Assembly (NCBI GenBank): GCA_944389155.1
Contig: CALXLI010000142.1
Coordinates: 1 to 64,000, forward strand
Length of the DNA stretch: 64,000 nucleotides
Reading direction: 5' to 3'
From: an uncultured Spirochaetaceae bacterium
GTDB taxonomy: Bacteria > Spirochaetota > Spirochaetia > Sphaerochaetales > Sphaerochaetaceae
Below the pieces are notes generated by a model. It saw nothing but the letters and a program-made list of their open reading frames with translations. It had not been told where the DNA came from and made no database searches. Shown in pieces: positions 57,211 to 64,000 of this stretch. A program made the translations under genes and the position numbers. The number at the start of each line of letters is the position of its first letter. Positions within the stretch are counted from its first letter, which is position 1.

Positions 57211-58333
57211 ACTCTTTTCCTCCGATTATTACTTTGCTTATCTCTAGATTATTGTCAAGGAGAACTATATCTGCACGCTTGCCGCACTCAAGGCTTCCTC
57301 TATCTTTCATGTTGTAGATAGCTGCCGGAGTCGTAGATGTAACCTCTACAGCTTTCTCTATCGGAAGTCCCCAGCTGACTAGGTTCTTGAAAGCCTTATG
57401 CATATTGAGGGCTGAACCTTGGATAAGATCCCTGTTGCCTTTTGTCACCCATAGGCCATCTCCCATCTCAACCTCTACGCCATTTGCGGTAAGCGCGCCG
57501 CTTGTCTGATTTGTCGGACGGAGAGAATCAGTGATGATTGCAACCTTGTCCGGACCTTTGACTTTTATGACAAAAAGGACAATGTCCTTATGGACATGCT
57601 TGCCGTCTCCTATGATCTCGACAGTGGCCTTGTCGTTTATCAGGGCAGCTCCTACAGCTCCTGGATGTCTATGCACAAGGCCTGTCATGGCATTGAAGAG
57701 ATGAGTAGTATGCCTTATTCCAAGATCTATGCCTCTCACAGCTTCTTCATATGTTGCATCAGTATGTCCCATAAGCAGCACGACAGAGGCTTTTTCTGCT
57801 TCTTCCGTAACCTTTTCTATGCCGCTTAGCTCTGGGGCGCATGTCATAGCCTTCACATATCCATTTCCCTTATCTATGATCTTCCTGAAAATCTCAACAG
57901 AAGGATCTTTCCGTCCAAGAGGATTCTGGGCGCCTATTTTGTTGGGGGAGATAAATGGGCCTTCGACATGGATACCTCCGATCACGGCTCCTTCTTCCTT
58001 TCCTATTGCATTGACAATGGCTTCTTCATCCATGAGGATCCTATCCATCGTGTCAGTGTAGATCGTTGGAAAGAATGTAGTCACTCCGACGCGTCCAAGA
58101 TATTCTGACATTGTCAGGATAGCTTCCTCGCTTCCATCCTCAGTTCCCTGTCCACCAAAACCATGGATGTGGGTATCAATGAAGCCTGGAACTGCAAGAA
58201 GCCCTTCTGCGTCGATTGTCCTGTCAGGGGAAGTGGAAGGTTTTTCGATTATGATTCCGTCCTGGAAGAACAGATCTGTCTGCACTATCTGTCCTTTCGT
58301 TACAGCTTTTGTATTCTTTATGCACGTCAACAT
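57200..58333 (-). CDS. nagA: N-acetylglucosamine-6-phosphate deacetylase
   Basis: A 377-residue amidohydrolase removing acetyl groups from GlcNAc-6-P in amino-sugar recycling. It has the first metal site DTHIHGFGG, then HVEGPFISPNKIGAQNP, GHTDATYEEA, HLFNAMTGLVHRHPG, the catalytic aspartate in IITDSLRP and LADIVLLD-like end (RADIVLLDNN). The frame is open to 58540 but homology begins at ATG 58333. TATACT (58346-58341), preceded by TGC, ends seven bases before it. Confidence 0.93.
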   Translation of the reverse strand: MLTCIKNTKAVTKGQIVQTDLFFQDGIIIEKPSTSPDRTIDAEGLLAVPGFIDTHIHGFGGQGTEDGSEEAILTMSEYLGRVGVTTFFPTIYTDTMDRILMDEEAIVNAIGKEEGAVIGGIHVEGPFISPNKIGAQNPLGRKDPSVEIFRKIIDKGNGYVKAMTCAPELSGIEKVTEEAEKASVVLLMGHTDATYEEAVRGIDLGIRHTTHLFNAMTGLVHRHPGAVGAALINDKATVEIIGDGKHVHKDIVLFVIKVKGPDKVAIITDSLRPTNQTSGALTANGVEVEMGDGLWVTKGNRDLIQGSALNMHKAFKNLVSWGLPIEKAVEVTSTTPAAIYNMKDRGSLECGKRADIVLLDNNLEISKVIIGGKEYVV

Positions 58334-58340
58334 GGTTTTG

Positions 58341-58349
58341 AGTATAGCA
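58341..58349 (-). promoter_or_regulatory. nagA extended -10, leaderless arrangement
   Basis: TGC-TATACT reads as an extended -10; seven bases separate it from ATG 58333. No good -35 is present. Confidence 0.5.
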
Positions 58350-58424
58350 CGTGAGCGAAAATAGTGCTTGTATTCGTGTGTTTTTATTGCAGGGGGGCAT
58401 TCCAAGTGATATATTTTTTCCGTC

Positions 58425-59366
58425 ATGCTCGAAAAAGATATCCTCCTGATCATAAATCCGAATGCATCAAAAGGCCGTGGGCGCAAGAAAGCGCATGAAA
58501 TCAAAGATGCATTCCAACGCAATTCACGGCAATGCACCATTGCTTATACAAATGGTCCGAACCATGCTGCCATGCTTGCGAAGAAAGGAGTTCTTTATGA
58601 GTATAAGGTCATAGTGGCTGCAGGAGGGGATGGCACTGTAAATGAAGTCCTTAACGGTATAATGTCAGCTGAAAACCATGAGAATGTGACAATGGGTATC
58701 ATCCCGATAGGACGTGGCAATGATTTTGCATGGCAAGCTGGAATACCGGGCAATATAATAAAGGCCGTCGATCTTATATTGGCAAACAAGGCTGATCGTG
58801 TTGATATAGGGCTTTGCGTCGGGACTGGGCATAAGAATGGCCTTTATTTCTTCAATGGAGCCGGTTTCGGCTTTGAGCCAGCTGTCAATTTCCGGGCTAT
58901 GGGATACAGACATCTGAATGGAATGCCGAGCTATATTGCTGCATTCATCTACATTCTGTTTCATTTTCCATCTCCTTATCATATCAGGATGGTGATAGAT
59001 GGCGATGAGAGGATCCTGGACACGCAGCAGATTTCCGTATGCAATGGCCGCAGGATGGGTTCTGCTTTCATGCTTGCTCCAAATGCAAGCATAGCAGATG
59101 GGTACTTTGATGTTATGTATACCAACCATCCTCTGGATAACATGAAGGATATACTGAAGACGGTCTTTGCTTTCCTGCGAGGTTCGCATGTTTCAGATAA
59201 AGAGGTGTTTTCATACCAGAAGGCAAAGAATGTCATAATAGATTCGGAAGAAGCTGTCGTTGAGGCGCATTGCGACGGGGAGGTGTTTTCACGCAGCGGA
59301 AAGCACTTTGAATTGACGCTTCTGCCCTCTGCCCTGAAACTGATACATGGCAAAGAAAAATGTTAA
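58425..59366 (+). CDS. diacylglycerol kinase family lipid kinase
   Basis: A 313-residue soluble lipid kinase of the DagK/YegS fold. It has the nucleotide motif GGDGTVNEV, the start LLIINPNASKGRG, IPIGRGNDFA and NGRRMGSAFMLAPNASIADG. Such enzymes phosphorylate diacylglycerol or related lipids; the exact lipid is not predictable. TTGCAG-N17-TATATT ends nine bases before ATG 58425, with no Shine-Dalgarno site. Confidence 0.9.
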   Translation: MLEKDILLIINPNASKGRGRKKAHEIKDAFQRNSRQCTIAYTNGPNHAAMLAKKGVLYEYKVIVAAGGDGTVNEVLNGIMSAENHENVTMGIIPIGRGNDFAWQAGIPGNIIKAVDLILANKADRVDIGLCVGTGHKNGLYFFNGAGFGFEPAVNFRAMGYRHLNGMPSYIAAFIYILFHFPSPYHIRMVIDGDERILDTQQISVCNGRRMGSAFMLAPNASIADGYFDVMYTNHPLDNMKDILKTVFAFLRGSHVSDKEVFSYQKAKNVIIDSEEAVVEAHCDGEVFSRSGKHFELTLLPSALKLIHGKEKC

Positions 59367-59413
59367 TTTGATAATTTCTTTGATTGCAAGAGAAAGCAGA
59401 TGATAAAATTAGT

Positions 59414-59440
59414 TTGACTTATCAAAGCCTCTGCTATAAT
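59414..59440 (+). promoter_or_regulatory. promoter of the glycosidase gene
   Basis: TTGACT (59414-59419), 15-base spacer, TG-C-TATAAT (59435-59440), an extended -10. The leader of about 55 bases carries CGGAGA ahead of GTG 59503. Confidence 0.55.
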
Positions 59441-59502
59441 ATGTATGATGAGATTCAAGGACAAAAATCAGGGTTTTTTCCTTCGAAAAACGGAGAAAAA
59501 CG

Positions 59503-60924
59503 GTGGTTAAGGATTTAGTTCCACGCATTCATTTCTATGATCAGGATTTTGTCGATATGTATGACAGGACCTGGGTGTGGCTGGATGAGATCTGGCATAA
59601 AGGGGATAAGGACAGCCTTTTCCCTGATGGTTATTTCACACATGCTGACAGTGGCATCGTCAATCTTTTCGATGCTTCGATTTCATCACTCTTCTTGGTA
59701 TATAGCAATCAGTCATATAATCCATACTCCCTTATAGATTATTTCTATTCGAAGCAGAGCGAGGAAGGCCAGATTGCCGAGTGTTATGATATAGCGACAG
59801 GAGAGCCTGTGCTGACGGATGATAATCCTGCAGGGCTTACGCTTCCTCTTCTTTCTTATGTGGAGTTCGTGTTCTATCATAAGATAGGAAACAAGAAGAG
59901 GCTGAAGGATGTCCTGCCGTATCTTGAGAAGTATTTTGCCTGGGTGCAGAAGACGGCAATGATGCCTAATGGCCTTTACCGTGTTCCTTATTCTGCTACC
60001 CATATGGGAAATCTTCCACGTGAGAACGCTGTATATACAATTGATTACAACTCAGCAATCGCTATCTTCGCGCTTTATATGTCAAACATCGGGGATATCC
60101 TCAATGATAAGGAACTTGCATTCAGATATAAGCGAATCTATTTCTCTGTGAAGACGAGAATAAATTCGATGATGTGGGATAGCGAGGATAGGTTCTACTA
60201 TGATCTTGATGAGAAGGAGAACCGCATAAAGAACAAGCACATCGGTGCATATTGGACGCTTCTGGCTGAAATCCCGAATGATGAGTATGCTTCATATCTT
60301 ATAGAACAGCTCAAGGATGAGAATGAGTTCGGTACGGAAAATCCATTCCCGACAGTGCCTCGCTCCTCTTCGTACTTCTCCGAAGATGGCAATGGCTATC
60401 GCGGAGGTGTGGTATCGTTCTGCACGTATATGGTAGTGAAGGGGCTCATAAACTATGGTTCCTTTGTCTTTGCGCGTGAATGTGCGATAAGGCATATGTA
60501 CTTCATCCTTGATACATTGCATCCGGATGCGGAAAAGCAGGGGGATGCCTGGGAGATATACAAGCCAATGGGAGAGGGGGCTGCCTCATCTGCAGAGGGA
60601 TGTGAGAACAAGAGGCGTTATCTTCCTATGCTAGGGCTTGTGACGATAACTCTCGTGATTGAGAACATCATCGGGCTTGAGATATCGCTGCCAAGGAAAA
60701 CGGTATATTGGACTATGCAGTCTTTGGAAGAGATGGGTATAGAGGATCTTTCCCTGAAGAAGAACAATATAACCATCCTGTCCAATAAGAATGCAAGGGG
60801 CTGGGAAATCAGGCTTGAGAGTGAGAAGCTTTATTACTTCACGATCCATCTTCTCGAAGAGGATAAGAAGAAGACGCTTCCTATTCCGTCTGGAAAGTGC
60901 TCGATGCTTATAGACAAGCTGTAG
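59503..60924 (+). CDS. (alpha/alpha)6-barrel glycoside hydrolase, trehalase/GH63-like
   Basis: A 473-residue protein with the alternating-helix composition of GH37/GH63/MGH-type barrels. It has SFLFP-like substrates sites such as DGYFTHADSGI, a PNGLYRVPYSATHMGN segment, DYNSAIAIFAL and, near the C-terminus, EIYKPMGEGAASSAEG. No signal peptide, so it is cytoplasmic. The substrate (trehalose, a mannosylglycerate or a glucosyl unit) is not decided. GTG 59503 follows CGGAGAAAAACG. Confidence 0.7.
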   Translation: MVKDLVPRIHFYDQDFVDMYDRTWVWLDEIWHKGDKDSLFPDGYFTHADSGIVNLFDASISSLFLVYSNQSYNPYSLIDYFYSKQSEEGQIAECYDIATGEPVLTDDNPAGLTLPLLSYVEFVFYHKIGNKKRLKDVLPYLEKYFAWVQKTAMMPNGLYRVPYSATHMGNLPRENAVYTIDYNSAIAIFALYMSNIGDILNDKELAFRYKRIYFSVKTRINSMMWDSEDRFYYDLDEKENRIKNKHIGAYWTLLAEIPNDEYASYLIEQLKDENEFGTENPFPTVPRSSSYFSEDGNGYRGGVVSFCTYMVVKGLINYGSFVFARECAIRHMYFILDTLHPDAEKQGDAWEIYKPMGEGAASSAEGCENKRRYLPMLGLVTITLVIENIIGLEISLPRKTVYWTMQSLEEMGIEDLSLKKNNITILSNKNARGWEIRLESEKLYYFTIHLLEEDKKKTLPIPSGKCSMLIDKL

Positions 60925-60952
60925 AATTGGAATAATGTTTCAATTTTGCTTG

Positions 60953-60981
60953 TTGCGGTATAGGTAGTTGTGGTTTAGAAT
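60953..60981 (+). promoter_or_regulatory. promoter of the SDR gene
   Basis: TTGCGG (60953-60958), 17-base spacer, TAGAAT (60976-60981), with AGGAGG in the leader. Confidence 0.5.
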
Positions 60982-61016
60982 AAATCTTGGTCGCCTTCGG
61001 GCAGGAGGTATTGTTT

Positions 61017-61802
61017 ATGGAAATGAAGGATTTTTCCCTGGAGGGAAAGGTTGCATGGATTACCGGAGCTTCTTACGGTATCGGATTTGCTATCGCAACA
61101 GCTATGCATAAGGCTGGAGCTAAGATTGCTTTCAACGATATCAAGGAGGAGCTTGTAGAGAAAGGTCTTGCTGCATATAAGGCAGAGGGCATTGATGCAA
61201 AGGGTTATGTCTGTGATGTAACAAATGAAGAGCAGGTTCAGGAGACAACACAGAAGATCATCAATGATCTTGGAAAGATCGATATCCTCGTAAACAACGC
61301 AGGAATCATCAAGAGAATTCCGATGGTTGAGATGACGGCAAAGGAATTCCGTCAGGTTGTCGATGTAGACCTCAATGCACCTTTCATTGTATCAAAGGCT
61401 GTTATTCCTGGCATGATCAAGCAGGGCCATGGAAAGATCATCAACATCTGTTCAATGATGTCTGAGCTTGGACGTGAGACAGTAAGCGCATATGCTGCAG
61501 CAAAGGGCGGCCTCAAGATACTCACCAGGAACATCGCTTCTGAGTATGGTGAATACAACATCCAGTGCAATGGAATCGGGCCTGGATACATTGAGACACC
61601 TCAGACAGCACCTCTCAGAGTACCTGGAAATCCTTTCAATGAGTTCATCCTTGCAAAGACTCCAGCTCACAGATGGGGAAAGACAGAGGACCTTATGGGA
61701 CCAGCTGTATTCCTTGCTTCTGATGCTTCGAATTTCGTCAACGGCCATGTTCTCTATGTCGATGGCGGAATCCTTGCCTATATCGGAAAGCAGCCTCAGT
61801 AA
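61017..61802 (+). CDS. gluconate 5-dehydrogenase-like SDR oxidoreductase
   Basis: A 261-residue short-chain dehydrogenase. Rossmann motif TGASYGIG, VNNAG at the expected distance, the catalytic Ser near SMMSELG, YAAAKGG (Y and K), and the IETPQT loop. The C-terminus VNGHVLYVDGGILAYIGKQP is typical of gluconate 5-dehydrogenases and the related 2-deoxy-gluconate dehydrogenases. It interconverts a sugar acid and its keto form with NAD(P). ATG 61017 has AGGAGG upstream. Codons favour AAG, ATC and GGA, suggesting high expression. Confidence 0.88.
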   Translation: MEMKDFSLEGKVAWITGASYGIGFAIATAMHKAGAKIAFNDIKEELVEKGLAAYKAEGIDAKGYVCDVTNEEQVQETTQKIINDLGKIDILVNNAGIIKRIPMVEMTAKEFRQVVDVDLNAPFIVSKAVIPGMIKQGHGKIINICSMMSELGRETVSAYAAAKGGLKILTRNIASEYGEYNIQCNGIGPGYIETPQTAPLRVPGNPFNEFILAKTPAHRWGKTEDLMGPAVFLASDASNFVNGHVLYVDGGILAYIGKQPQ

Positions 61803-61810
61803 GATATATG

Positions 61811-61856
61811 AAGAGGAGAAAGAGCCAAGGTTATCCTTGGCTCTATTTTGTTGATG
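61811..61856 (+). promoter_or_regulatory. hairpin between SDR gene and binding-protein start
   Basis: AGAGCCAAGG-TTAT-CCTTGGCTCT (61821-61844) is a perfect ten-pair stem followed by ATTTTG, so it can act as a terminator for the SDR gene. It also lies between AGGAG (61814-61818) and ATG 61854; when folded it leaves 11 bases between them, which would act as a structured ribosome-binding site. Confidence 0.75.
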
Positions 61857-63335
61857 CGTAAATATATCATTTTATTTCTATCCTTCGTTTTTCTTTTCTC
61901 ATGCTCCTCTGAAAATGATGACAGTGCTCTGGACATAGCGCTTGCACAGGAGCCTCCAACACTTGATGTGCAGGTCAATTCCTCTATATCCGGGAAGATG
62001 ATTGCTGTAGGCAATATCTTTGAAAAGCCTGTGGATATTGACGAGGATGGCGAGATAGTCTGCCGCCTTGCTTCTTCTTATTCCCTTTCTGATGATGGAA
62101 GGCATCTTGTATTTGAAGCAAGACAGGGGGTTCTTTTCCATGACGGCAGCGAGATGGATGCTGATGATATGGCATCTTCCCTCAATCGCTGGCTGGATGT
62201 TTACGCTGCGGCAGATGAGGCTGCTGGCGGCAATAGGTTCAGCGTGGATGGAAATACTGTATATATTGATTCAGATGATTCCCTTCTCATGCTTCTTATG
62301 ATGATTGCATCAGCTCCACAGAGCGCGGTGATAATGCCGAAAGAGGTATTTGAGAGCGATGATTATCTGATCTCTGAATATATCGGGACAGGGCCTTATC
62401 TGATTTCGCAGTGGTATCCTGGTGATTATATAGAGATTGCGAGGTTTGAGAATTATGAGCCGTATGGATATGATAAATCCTCAGGTCCTGATACTCTCCG
62501 CTATTTCTTTGTACCCGATGGTACGACACGGCGTATGGGGCTGGAGAGCGGGCAGTACGATGCTGTTGACTGCATACTCTCTGATGATATCCCAGCTCTT
62601 TCAGAGAACGATGATATAAAGCTTCTGCAGGGAGATGAGAGCGGTACGATTGCACTTGTCCTCAATAAGAGAAGCGGTATCTTCACTGATGTTGAAATGA
62701 GGCGCGCCCTGTCCTTGCTTATAGACAGGAATGAGCTTATGTCTGCATGTTATGGTGATTATGGCTATTCCATAGATTCAGCTTATATGGAGAAGGAGTC
62801 GCCTTGGTATGTTTCGCCGGAGGACGATCCATATTCTATCAGGGATGAGCAGAAGGGGAAGGAAATACTATCTTCATATGAAGGGCCTATACGTATTCTT
62901 TCCTCAAATACATCGAACCTCGATAAGATAGCCATTGCGCTCTCCTCTGAACTTGAGAAGCATGGCATAAAGACAGAGGTGATCGTGCTTGACTGGGCTT
63001 CCTTCATAGAAAAGCGCAGGGATGCTTCTTCCTGGGACGTGTTTATATCGGCATATACCAAGACTGCTCTTGCTCAGATGAAGTCATATCTCTCGGATGC
63101 AAACCCAGGATGGCTTGAAGATGAAAAGGCATTGCTTATGCTCGATGCGCTCAATAAGGCAGAAAGCCTTGAGGAAGCATATGGCTTATGGAATGAGACA
63201 CAGCGTTATCTTTGGGATATCGTTCCTGCGATAGTTCCTGGACATTATTCGACAGTATATGGGATAAGAAGCGATCTTGAAGGTGTGATACTCAGAGAAG
63301 GTTTTTATTTCTGGTCTTCCTCTTTATCACGATGA
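61854..63335 (+). CDS. ABC transporter substrate-binding lipoprotein, family 5
   Basis: A 493-residue solute-binding protein of the peptide/nickel type. The signal peptide ends with the lipobox FLFSC, so it is a membrane-anchored lipoprotein. The mature part follows the family pattern: LAQEPPTLDVQ, then NIFEKPVDIDEDGEIVCRLASSYSL, then ARQGVLFHDGSEMDADD, and later VEMRRALSLLIDRNELM. ATG 61854 is preferred over the two TTG codons before it. It is followed by a permease gene. Confidence 0.9.
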   Translation: MRKYIILFLSFVFLFSCSSENDDSALDIALAQEPPTLDVQVNSSISGKMIAVGNIFEKPVDIDEDGEIVCRLASSYSLSDDGRHLVFEARQGVLFHDGSEMDADDMASSLNRWLDVYAAADEAAGGNRFSVDGNTVYIDSDDSLLMLLMMIASAPQSAVIMPKEVFESDDYLISEYIGTGPYLISQWYPGDYIEIARFENYEPYGYDKSSGPDTLRYFFVPDGTTRRMGLESGQYDAVDCILSDDIPALSENDDIKLLQGDESGTIALVLNKRSGIFTDVEMRRALSLLIDRNELMSACYGDYGYSIDSAYMEKESPWYVSPEDDPYSIRDEQKGKEILSSYEGPIRILSSNTSNLDKIAIALSSELEKHGIKTEVIVLDWASFIEKRRDASSWDVFISAYTKTALAQMKSYLSDANPGWLEDEKALLMLDALNKAESLEEAYGLWNETQRYLWDIVPAIVPGHYSTVYGIRSDLEGVILREGFYFWSSSLSR

Positions 63336-63351
63336 GCCATATACTCATGCT

Positions 63352-64000
63352 GTGTTGAAGAGAGCTGCAAGATATTTCCTTATCATGATACTGACTTTCC
63401 TCTCTGTCTCCTTTCTTGTCTTCTCATTTCTCGATATGGCAGAAGGCGATAGCTCTGCATATGTCCTTCCGGAAGATGCAGCAGAAGAGGAGATTGCCGC
63501 ATATAGGGAAGCACAGGGGCTGAACAGGCCATTCCTTGAACGGTATTCAGGGTTCATGCTTTCGTTCATGAAAGGAGAGTGGGGGATATCTGCAGCAGGG
63601 CATGATATAAAAAGCATGATTGCCCATAGTGTGCCTGTTACCATCTCCATCGCTTTTTCATCGATTTTCCTTGCTCTTCTCATCTCTGTCCCCCTCTCTA
63701 TTGCCGCTGTGAGGCGCAAATGGATCGGCTGCGGAGTTTCAGTGCTGTCGACAGTCCTGATGATAATGCCGTCGTTCCTTCTTTCCATGGTTCTTGTCCT
63801 TCTCTTCTCTGTTTATTTCAGGGTGTTCCCCGTTGCTGGCTATGTTCCGCTTTCAAGGGGATTCATTCTCCATGTCAGATCTATATTCCTTCCTTCTCTG
63901 ACGCTGGCGCTTCTTCATTCATCGCTTTTCATGAGAGTATTCAGGAAAGCGCTTGCTGCTGGAGCGGAAAGCCAGTATTCGCTTTTCGCATTGTCTACTG
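63352..64000 (+). CDS. ABC transporter permease, DppB/OppB type (partial)
   Basis: The frame is open to the window end. It reads an N-terminal membrane helix (YFLIMILTFLSVSFLVF), a loop with EAQGLNRPFLERYSGFM, GEWGISAAG, then several helices (VPVTISIAFSSIFLALLISVPL, LSTVLMIMPSFLLSMVLVLLF) and the conserved LPSLTLALLHSSLFMRV. This is the peptide-permease pattern. The start is uncertain: GTG 63352 or TTG 63355. It would be the second gene of the import operon. Confidence 0.85.
   Translation, partial: MLKRAARYFLIMILTFLSVSFLVFSFLDMAEGDSSAYVLPEDAAEEEIAAYREAQGLNRPFLERYSGFMLSFMKGEWGISAAGHDIKSMIAHSVPVTISIAFSSIFLALLISVPLSIAAVRRKWIGCGVSVLSTVLMIMPSFLLSMVLVLLFSVYFRVFPVAGYVPLSRGFILHVRSIFLPSLTLALLHSSLFMRVFRKALAAGAESQYSLFALST

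Overview
The window is a chromosomal replication-origin region from a spirochaete, most like the Sphaerochaeta/Treponema side of the phylum. This rests on the gene order (rpmH-rnpA-yidC-jag, DUF721, recF, dnaN, oriC, dnaA and divergent gyrB-gyrA), a cyclophilin-FKBP dual immunophilin, spirochaete-style secreted binding proteins beginning GGSQEG, and an alanine at the quinolone site of GyrA. The placement is by inspection only. The DNA is moderately AT-rich, and a gene-poor tract of about 4.3 kb lies right of gyrA.

Left arm. Positions 1-640 hold relics: a DUF4143 ATPase fragment and the 3' end of a lipoprotein gene. Positions 638-11319 are one compact nine-gene minus-strand operon: a sulfonate/nitrate-type ABC importer, a two-component system, a DUF3604 protein interrupted by an in-frame TAG, two sulfatases and a glucose-6-phosphate isomerase. 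A homologous copy of the lipoprotein 3' end lies at each edge, so it looks like an acquired module for uptake and desulfation of an unknown sulfate ester. Next come a lipoprotein, DUF4416 and a DAHP synthase/prephenate dehydratase fusion; nth and pth; a 1123-residue GH13-like protein; an SLC1-like transporter with a membrane partner; a broken Schlafen/AlbA_2 gene; lgt-pepP-gpmI; ctpA-rsmE; and a sigma-54 activator without a DNA-binding domain.

Origin. oriC is placed between dnaN and dnaA (38641-38933), with eleven DnaA-box-like 9-mers beside an AT-rich stretch. Genes point away from it on both sides. A second, origin-like DnaA-box cluster lies 8 kb away at 30679-30928, upstream of a PfkB kinase. 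Rubrerythrin with a PerR/Fur regulator lies between.

Right arm. The tract 45122-49473 has no intact gene. It carries two perfect parS sites, a decayed IS110-family transposase, a tRNA-like relic and a promoter without a gene. Then come nfu, parA-parB and a third parS inside the parB terminator hairpin, the dual immunophilin and radA, a TraB-family protein, nagA-pepD, a diacylglycerol-kinase-like enzyme, an alpha/alpha-barrel glycosidase, a gluconate 5-dehydrogenase-like SDR, and the start of an oligopeptide ABC operon cut by the window end.

A recurring feature is a -10 hexamer ending 6-9 bases before the start codon with no Shine-Dalgarno sequence, seen for at least nine first genes of operons. 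This suggests widespread leaderless transcripts. Genes inside operons, including the island genes, use normal Shine-Dalgarno sites.
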